This document shows, piece by piece, positions 32,521 to 37,123 of a DNA stretch of 37,123 nucleotides. The position numbers and the translations under genes were made by a program. The stretch's first letter is position 1, and each line of letters starts with the position of its first letter. A model generated the notes under the pieces. That model was not told the DNA's origin. It ran no database searches and worked only from the letters and a program-made list of their open reading frames with translations. Source of the stretch: an uncultured Mucilaginibacter sp. (GTDB lineage Bacteria; Bacteroidota; Bacteroidia; Sphingobacteriales; Sphingobacteriaceae); assembly GCA_903915155.1 (NCBI GenBank), contig CAIWRU010000023.1:1-37123 (forward strand). Reading direction: 5' to 3'.

Positions 32521-33525
32521 ATAACCTATCACCACATCATCCGTAACCGGGTGGCTGGTGCAGGTTAGGATGAGGCCGGCGGCGAGGTCGGTGTTGGTGA
32601 GTACGTCGTTTTTTGCCATTTGGATGGTGCCGCTTTTACAAATGGCTGTGCAGGCAGAGCAGATGCCATCGCGGCAGCTATAAGGCAGTTTGATATTGTT
32701 TTGCAGGGCAGCCTGTAATATGGATTGGTTCTCGCCTACTGTGAGATCATAGGTTTCGTTATTGAAATTTATTTTGATGTTTTTTGGGGGATACGTTATT
32801 CGTGCAGCGGATACCGCTATAGTTTCAGTCACAAAGTTTTCCTTGCGTATTTGGTCTCGTTCTGCGCCCATGTATAACAGTGTGAGCCTGACCATGCGCA
32901 TATAATCAAATGGGCCGCAGAGGTAAAATTCGGCTTCGGTTATGTCCGTCCGTATCACCTGGTTAACTAATTGTTCTACCTTAATATTTGTTAGGCGGTT
33001 GGCTTCGCTGCTGAGCAGGTTGATGATGGTGAGCCTTGCGGGATGCTGTGTCGCCAGTGCTTTTAGTTCTTCATCAAACAAAATTGACTTATTATCGCGG
33101 CTGCTGTAAATGAGTGTGAGTTTGCTTTGACCTTTGTGGCTAAGTACATATTTCAGTTGTGAGAATATGGGTGCTATCCCACTGCCTGCGGCGAAGAATA
33201 GTTTGTCTTTATATTCATCATTACTAAGCGTGAACCTGCCAGCTGGTTCGGCGGCGTGGATGATGTCGCCTACCTTCATTTTGCTTAGCATAAAGCGGGA
33301 TATTTCGCCGTTGGCGATGCGTTGGATGGTGATGGCTAAGTGGTGTTCGTCCGGGGAAGAAGTGAGTGAATAAGAACGACGTATTTCTTCGCGGTGATGG
33401 TCGAATATGAGGGTGATGAATTGCCCGGCTTTATAGTTTACTTTTCTGCCCGATGTTTCGCTGAAGATAAAGGTGGCTGTATCTGGCAGTTCCCATTTTA
33501 TTGTTTCGACCTTTAGTTGCAGCAT
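32518..33525 (-). CDS. Ferredoxin-NAD(P)H oxidoreductase with C-terminal 2Fe-2S ferredoxin domain (PaaE-like)
   Basis: 335 residues in three domains. The FAD domain has RRSYS (49-53) and GEISRFML; the NAD(P) domain has AAGSGIAPIFSQLKYVL and FYLCGPFDYM; the plant-type ferredoxin domain has Cys284, Cys289 and Cys292 in SCRDGICSAC and Cys322. This order (reductase then ferredoxin) is that of PaaE and related oxygenase reductases, which pass electrons from NAD(P)H to an oxygenase or other acceptor. No paaABCD or oxygenase gene is nearby, so its partner is unknown. Cytoplasmic. Start ATG at 33523-33525. The TAG stop runs into a hairpin element. Confidence 0.9.
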   Translation of the reverse strand: MLQLKVETIKWELPDTATFIFSETSGRKVNYKAGQFITLIFDHHREEIRRSYSLTSSPDEHHLAITIQRIANGEISRFMLSKMKVGDIIHAAEPAGRFTLSNDEYKDKLFFAAGSGIAPIFSQLKYVLSHKGQSKLTLIYSSRDNKSILFDEELKALATQHPARLTIINLLSSEANRLTNIKVEQLVNQVIRTDITEAEFYLCGPFDYMRMVRLTLLYMGAERDQIRKENFVTETIAVSAARITYPPKNIKINFNNETYDLTVGENQSILQAALQNNIKLPYSCRDGICSACTAICKSGTIQMAKNDVLTNTDLAAGLILTCTSHPVTDDVVIGY

Positions 33526-33559
33526 GGTGATGTGGCGTACTTATGTAAATATAAAAGTG

Positions 33560-33815
33560 TCTGGACAAGAATCATCTTAATCAATTATTTCTGCTTAAAA
33601 ATAATGACCGTCCCGCTCATTGCCGCGGGGGCTACTTGTTTTTCGCGGTTGTTTGTTTTTAACGGTGCTCAAGAAGGCTTCGCCGTTTTCTCTTGATACA
33701 AAAGAAGCAAAAAATCAAGAAAGAGGGGATGCTTCCGCCCGCAGGCCATACTCCCGGCCCGCCCCCTCTTTCGGGAAGGCCTTTGCGCTTTTTTTTGCTT
33801 GCGAGTTTATTGAGT
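33560..33815. repeat. Intergenic repeat region between two oxidoreductase genes
   Basis: Most of this gap (33526-33815) is repeat DNA: GGGGGCTACTTGTTTTTCGC, CTCTTGATACAAAAGAAGC and AAAATCAAGAAAGAGGGG, with a later CCCCCTCTTTCGGG that pairs with AAAGAGGGG. This is a known-looking type in which tails like TTGATACAAAAGAAGCAAAA recur. An open frame of 111 codons on the plus strand (33620-33955) reads FSLDTKEAKNQE, a translation typical of such repeats, and is not a gene. Confidence 0.55.
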
Positions 33816-34811
33816 TTACACCTTCAGTACTATCTTCCCAAACTGCGATGAATTTTCCATCTTTTTTACTGCGGCATCGCCATCTTTTAGGGGGAATACT
33901 TCATCAACTACAGGTACTATCTTGTGTTCGTTCACCAGATTCAGCATCGCCTTAAAATCATCGGGGCTACCCATCATGGTGCCGATGATCTGTAATTGTC
34001 GCCAGAATATTTTGCGACCGTTGAGCGAGGGGATATTGCCTGCTGTACCGCCGAATATCACAATGCGACCGCCTAGGCTGCAAATATCGGGCAGTTTGGC
34101 GAAGCCGTCGCCGAGGGCGCTGTCGATGATGACATCAAAACCGCCGGTTAGCTGCTCCAGTTGTTCGGCCCAATCCTGCGCTTTGTAGTTTACGCCTGCG
34201 GATGCGCCGAGGTGCCTTGCCTTATCTATCTTATCGCCCGAGCCTGAGGTTACGAATACCTGGCAGCCTGCGGCCAGCGCAAATTGTAGCGCGAATGTGC
34301 CCGTTCCGCCGCCTACGCCTGTTACCAATACTTTGTCGCCTTTTTTGGCTTTGCCTTTGGTGAATAAAGCACGGTAAGTTGTCAACCCACCTAAGGGGAT
34401 GGCTGCTGCCTGTTCCCATGTTAAATGCTTGGGTTTTGGATGCAGGTTCTGCGCCTGTACCTTTACATATTCGGCGAAGGTGCCGTCGGCGGGTAGGCCT
34501 AATATCTTGAAATCATCAGACTGGAAATCCGGGTTATCGCCCCAGCCAGAACCGGGATTGATGATCACTTCCTGCCCAATCAAATGCTTGTCGGCGTCGC
34601 TGCCTACCTCGGTAACAATGCCCGCGCCGTCGGAGCCTAAGATGGTGGGATATTTAATGCCGGCGTATTTGCCAATGGTTATCCAGTAATCGCGGCGGTT
34701 TAGCGCGGCGGCCTTTACCTGCACCAAAGCTTCACCGGGGCCAATGGTGGGCTTGTCGACTTCTTTATAAGCAAGCGGTGTATCTGCCGCTTCAAGGATT
34801 ATTGCTTTCAT
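33816..34811 (-). CDS. MDR-family (zinc-independent) quinone oxidoreductase-like protein
   Basis: 331 residues. The alcohol-dehydrogenase-like N-terminal domain has YKEVDKPTIGPGEALVQVKA and GSDGAGIVTEVGSD; the Rossmann domain has VLVTGVGGGTGTFALQFALA (about 160-180) and KIDKARHLGASAGVNYK. The structural-zinc cysteines are missing, so it belongs to the quinone-reductase/enoyl-reductase branch, which uses NADPH. Substrate unknown, cytoplasmic. Start ATG at 34809-34811. It follows the superoxide dismutase gene on the same strand and the spacer between them is the composite repeat 34812-34919. Confidence 0.88.
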   Translation of the reverse strand: MKAIILEAADTPLAYKEVDKPTIGPGEALVQVKAAALNRRDYWITIGKYAGIKYPTILGSDGAGIVTEVGSDADKHLIGQEVIINPGSGWGDNPDFQSDDFKILGLPADGTFAEYVKVQAQNLHPKPKHLTWEQAAAIPLGGLTTYRALFTKGKAKKGDKVLVTGVGGGTGTFALQFALAAGCQVFVTSGSGDKIDKARHLGASAGVNYKAQDWAEQLEQLTGGFDVIIDSALGDGFAKLPDICSLGGRIVIFGGTAGNIPSLNGRKIFWRQLQIIGTMMGSPDDFKAMLNLVNEHKIVPVVDEVFPLKDGDAAVKKMENSSQFGKIVLKV

Positions 34812-34919
34812 AAGCCAGCCCCCTCTAAATCTCCCCCGGTAGGGGAGACTTTTAGGAGAAAAATTATATTTTGAATATTTTTTAAAGCCCTCCCTATCGG
34901 GGAGGGTTGGGTGGGGCTA
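34812..34919. repeat. Stop-codon-linked C/G-rich element, composite two-hairpin copy
   Basis: Minus strand: SOD stop TAG (34917-34919), CCCCACCCAACCCTCCCCGA, TAGGGAGGGCTTTAAA, an AT-rich centre, then AAAAGTCTCCCCTACCGGGG, GAGATTTAGAGGGGGCTGG, and the oxidoreductase ATG. It has the same order and almost the same outer sequence as 16551-16643, with a different AT-rich centre. The G-rich end (AGAGGGGG) lies 8-15 nt before the ATG and could help ribosome binding. Confidence 0.7.
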
Positions 34920-35522
34920 CGCTTTGCTATACAGCTCAGCAACCTTATTCCAATCTACCACGTTCCATATAGCCGCTAAGTAATCGGGGCGGCGGTTTTG
35001 GTATTTCAGGTAGTAGGCGTGCTCCCAAACGTCGATGCCGAATATCGGGGTCCCTTTTACTTCGGCAATATCCATTAATGGGTTATCCTGGTTAGGGGTT
35101 GAGGTTACGGCCAGTTTTTTATCAGGTGTAACAATAAGCCATGACCAGCCTGAACCGAAACGGGTAGCACCGGCTTCTGATAGTTTGGTTTTCAGATCGT
35201 CGAATGAACCGAAAGTACTGTTGATAGCGTCGGCTAATGCACCGGTTGGCGCGCCACCGGCGTTGGGGCCAAGCACTGTCCAAAACAGGCTGTGGTTATA
35301 GTGGCCGCCACCGTTATTGCGTACCGCAGGCGGGAAGCTCGAAATATGCGTAATTATATCTTCAATACGGCTGTCGGCCTCAGGCTTGCCTTCAAGCGCT
35401 TTGTTTAAGTTGGTAACGTAGGCCTGGTGATGCTTGCCATGGTGAATTTCCATGGTCAATTTATCAATGTGCGGTTCTAACGCATCGGTAGCGTAAGGTA
35501 ACGCCGGTAGTGTGAATGTCAT
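34917..35522 (-). CDS. sodA: Superoxide dismutase, Fe/Mn family (Mn-type signature)
   Basis: 201 residues. Metal ligands at the expected positions: His27 ([11 protein letters not shown]), His77 ([11 protein letters not shown]), Asp164 and His168 ([11 protein letters not shown]). The second-sphere residues GG(H)YNHSLFW and Gln145 in [11 protein letters not shown] are those of the Mn or cambialistic type, not the Fe type. It dismutates superoxide to hydrogen peroxide and oxygen. No signal peptide, so cytoplasmic. Start ATG at 35520-35522. A complete composite repeat follows the stop. Confidence 0.95.
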   Translation of the reverse strand: MTFTLPALPYATDALEPHIDKLTMEIHHGKHHQAYVTNLNKALEGKPEADSRIEDIITHISSFPPAVRNNGGGHYNHSLFWTVLGPNAGGAPTGALADAINSTFGSFDDLKTKLSEAGATRFGSGWSWLIVTPDKKLAVTSTPNQDNPLMDIAEVKGTPIFGIDVWEHAYYLKYQNRRPDYLAAIWNVVDWNKVAELYSKA

Positions 35523-35557
35523 AATAGTAAGTTTTTAAGTTTTATGATAGTACGTAG

Positions 35558-35565
35558 CAAATATA
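35558..35565 (-). promoter_or_regulatory. -7 promoter box (TATATTTG) of the superoxide dismutase gene
   Basis: The minus strand reads TATATTTG, a full match to TAnnTTTG, 35 bp before the ATG. No clear TTTG at -33. Confidence 0.55.
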
Positions 35566-35750
35566 ATGGTTGAAGTGTGGTTTTTGTTCTAAAATAATGT
35601 CATGTTTTTTTGTTGGTTCATGGTTGATGGTTCATAGTTCATGGTGGTGGGTTGGGCGGGTATGTTAATAAATTACTTAGCGCAATTATTGTAAAAAACC
35701 GTTGCTATATTTAAATGCCGATACTGTGTACATAAAATCAACCACAATTA

Positions 35751-36887
35751 ATGCCCGATAATAAAAACGACCTGAAGGAGCTGGCCAAAGTTTTTTTAAA
35801 ACTGGGCTTCACGGCCTTTGGCGGCCCGGCGGCGCATATTGCCATGATGCGGCAGGAAGTGGTTGTAAAAAGAGACTGGCTCAGCGAGCAGCACTTCCTC
35901 GACCTTATTGGCGCTACCAACCTTATCCCCGGCCCCAACAGTACCGAGATGGCTATACACATAGGCCAGGAACGCGGCGGCTGGCGGGGCCTGCTGATAG
36001 CCGGGCTGTGTTTTATTATGCCCGCCGTACTCATAACCGGGTGCGTTGCCGCCTTGTATAAAACATACGGGCAGTTGCCGCAGGTGCAGCCGTTTATATA
36101 TGGCATTAAACCCGCCATTATAGCGGTTGTTATTGCCGCTATTTATCCGCTGGCTAAGAAGTCGCTGCAAACGGTGGAGTTGGGTATTATTGGCGTGGCG
36201 GCATTGGTGCTGGCGCTGATGGGTTATTCCGAGGTGATTATTTTGTTTGGGGCGGGTTTTGTGGCCATGGGGCTGGCGGCTGTGCGCATAAATAAGGGGA
36301 AAACATTTACGTCGCTGTTGCCCATGATGATGCCTGCGGGTGCCGGTCAGGGGGTTTTTGGTGCTGTTAATATGCGGTTGTTCCTTTCGTTTTTAAAGAT
36401 AGGCGCCATACTGTACGGCAGCGGCTATGTGCTGTTTGCTTTCCTCGATTCGGAGCTGGTGGCTAAGGGCATCATCACCCGGCAGCAATTGGTTGATGCT
36501 ATTGCCGTGGGGCAGTTCACCCCGGGACCAGTGTTTTCGTCGGTTACGTTTATTGGGTACCAGGTGAACGGTATCGGCGGAGCGGCTATTTCAACCCTGG
36601 GCATATTTCTGCCCTCGTTTTTGTTCGTGGCGCTGCTTAACCCGCTGGTGCGTAAAATGCGCGGCTCCAAATTATTCGCCGCCTTTTTAAACGCTGTAAA
36701 CGTAGCATCGATAGCGTTGATATTGGTGGTTTGTTACCAGCTGGGTAAAGATAGCCTAACCAACTGGCGCCAAATTACCATTGCCGTTTGCAGTGTGCTG
36801 GTGCTTTTTAGGTTTAAGGATATTAATAGTGCCTTTATTATTTTAGGTGGTGCGGTTGCGGGGTATTTGTTGTTGTTGTTACTTTAA
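35751..36887 (+). CDS. chrA: Chromate transporter (CHR family), two-domain
   Basis: 378 residues with two CHR domains in tandem. Domain 1 (about 5-170): FLKLGFTAFGGPAAHIAMMR, QHFLDLIGATNLIPGPNSTE and the GGWRGLLIAGLCFIMPAVLI helix. Domain 2 (about 200-375): FLKIGAILYGSGYVLFAFLD, QLVDAIAVGQFTPGPVFSSV and LGIFLPSFLFVALL. The PGP motif occurs once in each. About ten helices; inner membrane. It exports chromate, or related oxyanions, from the cell. Two-domain length (about 380-400) is the common long type. Divergent from the superoxide dismutase gene. Start ATG 35751; TATATTTA upstream is a weak -7 box. Confidence 0.9.
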   Translation: MPDNKNDLKELAKVFLKLGFTAFGGPAAHIAMMRQEVVVKRDWLSEQHFLDLIGATNLIPGPNSTEMAIHIGQERGGWRGLLIAGLCFIMPAVLITGCVAALYKTYGQLPQVQPFIYGIKPAIIAVVIAAIYPLAKKSLQTVELGIIGVAALVLALMGYSEVIILFGAGFVAMGLAAVRINKGKTFTSLLPMMMPAGAGQGVFGAVNMRLFLSFLKIGAILYGSGYVLFAFLDSELVAKGIITRQQLVDAIAVGQFTPGPVFSSVTFIGYQVNGIGGAAISTLGIFLPSFLFVALLNPLVRKMRGSKLFAAFLNAVNVASIALILVVCYQLGKDSLTNWRQITIAVCSVLVLFRFKDINSAFIILGGAVAGYLLLLLL

Positions 36888-36949
36888 TGATGGTCGGGTA
36901 GCGGGGTTCGGGTGTGATGGTGGGTTTTTGACTTTAAACTTTTGACTTA

Positions 36950-37123
36950 ACAAGGGCGTTCCCTACGGATCAGGCTTTCCGCTCATACGCCAGCAGGCCT
37001 TAAGCCAATGTCATTAAGTTAAGGGTGCAAACCCCGTAGGGGTTATATATTGGTAGAAAAATAAATCGAAATAAATACCGTGCCGTAGGTACGGAACCCC
37101 GCTATGTTGCGTACCTATGGCAC
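36950..37123. repeat. Dispersed repeat DNA at the window's right end
   Basis: GGGCGTTCCCTACGGATCAG, TCATACGCCAGCAGGCC (about 36953-37000) is related to the complement of 29925-29998. Then CCCCGTAGGGG (palindromic, 37031-37041) and, at 37080-37123, GTGCCGTAGGTACG / CGTACCTATGGCAC, an inverted repeat with one mismatch. No gene is seen in 36888-37123. Confidence 0.6.

Noticed and set aside
33620-33955. Open frame of 111 codons on the plus strand
   Set aside because: The FSLDTKEAKNQE part is the translation of a common intergenic repeat, and its end overlaps the quinone oxidoreductase gene on the other strand.
1-37123. CRISPR array, tRNA or rRNA genes, prophage, transposase or toxin-antitoxin pair
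   Set aside because: None was visible by reading; the repeats are palindromic and irregularly spaced, not of CRISPR type. A tRNA or Rfam scan was not possible here.

Overview
The window looks like a chromosomal, mostly core-genome segment of a Bacteroidota bacterium, most probably a member of the Sphingobacteriaceae (Mucilaginibacter or Pedobacter type). The reasons are an alternative complex III cytochrome gene with the start of the TAT-variant ActB gene, the gliding lipoprotein gene gldD, DUF2911, DUF4153 and DUF6249 proteins, FtsX/MacB-type permeases, an almost complete lack of Shine-Dalgarno sites, and several TAnnTTTG (-7) promoter boxes. I saw no rRNA, tRNA, CRISPR array, prophage or insertion-sequence transposase. 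No gene cluster here amounts to a clearly new multi-gene system; the most unusual material is in the spaces between genes.

Layout. Positions 1-1547 (minus) hold the start of an alternative complex III operon: actA (a monoheme domain fused to a pentaheme domain), then the N-terminus of actB. 1880-2860 is a deoxyhypusine-synthase-like enzyme. 3217-8512 holds a BamA/TamA-like outer-membrane protein, a broken GxxExxY gene inside an inverted-repeat cassette, a methyltransferase, a SirB1-like protein, a secreted protein and pdhB. 8643-14687 holds a DUF4153 membrane protein, a capsule-type glycosyltransferase, a GC-poor lipoprotein and an ABC exporter pair. 14925-18182 (minus) is a subtilase and an antiquitin-type aldehyde dehydrogenase. 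18418-22880 (plus) is a TPR protein, phosphosulfolactate synthase, a small secreted protein, aroE and gldD. 23013-27102 (minus) is gltX and a large MacB/FtsX permease. 27403-29116 is a histidine kinase overlapping a DinB protein. 30164-31272 is an ECF sigma factor translationally coupled to a probable anti-sigma protein. The right end has DUF2911, a PaaE-like reductase, a quinone oxidoreductase, a Mn-type superoxide dismutase and a chromate transporter.

Repeats. The intergenic DNA is crowded with palindromic repeats of at least eight types. Two patterns stand out. First, a C-rich/G-rich hairpin element starts within 0-1 nt of the stop codon of five genes (6708, 14687, 16641, 32518, 34917), and in two places a double copy fills the whole spacer between two genes. 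Second, a 520-bp cassette bounded by 30-bp inverted repeats carries the GxxExxY pseudogene and fits exactly between the stop codons of two convergent genes, supplying one of them.

How the genes work together. Most are housekeeping genes that do not form one pathway: respiration (actA/B), pyruvate oxidation (pdhB), tRNA charging (gltX), aromatic amino acids (aroE), gliding or type IX secretion (gldD), oxidative stress (superoxide dismutase) and envelope functions. Real local units are actA-actB, the ABC ATPase/permease pair, aroE-gldD (ATGA overlap), the kinase-DinB overlap and the sigma/anti-sigma overlap.
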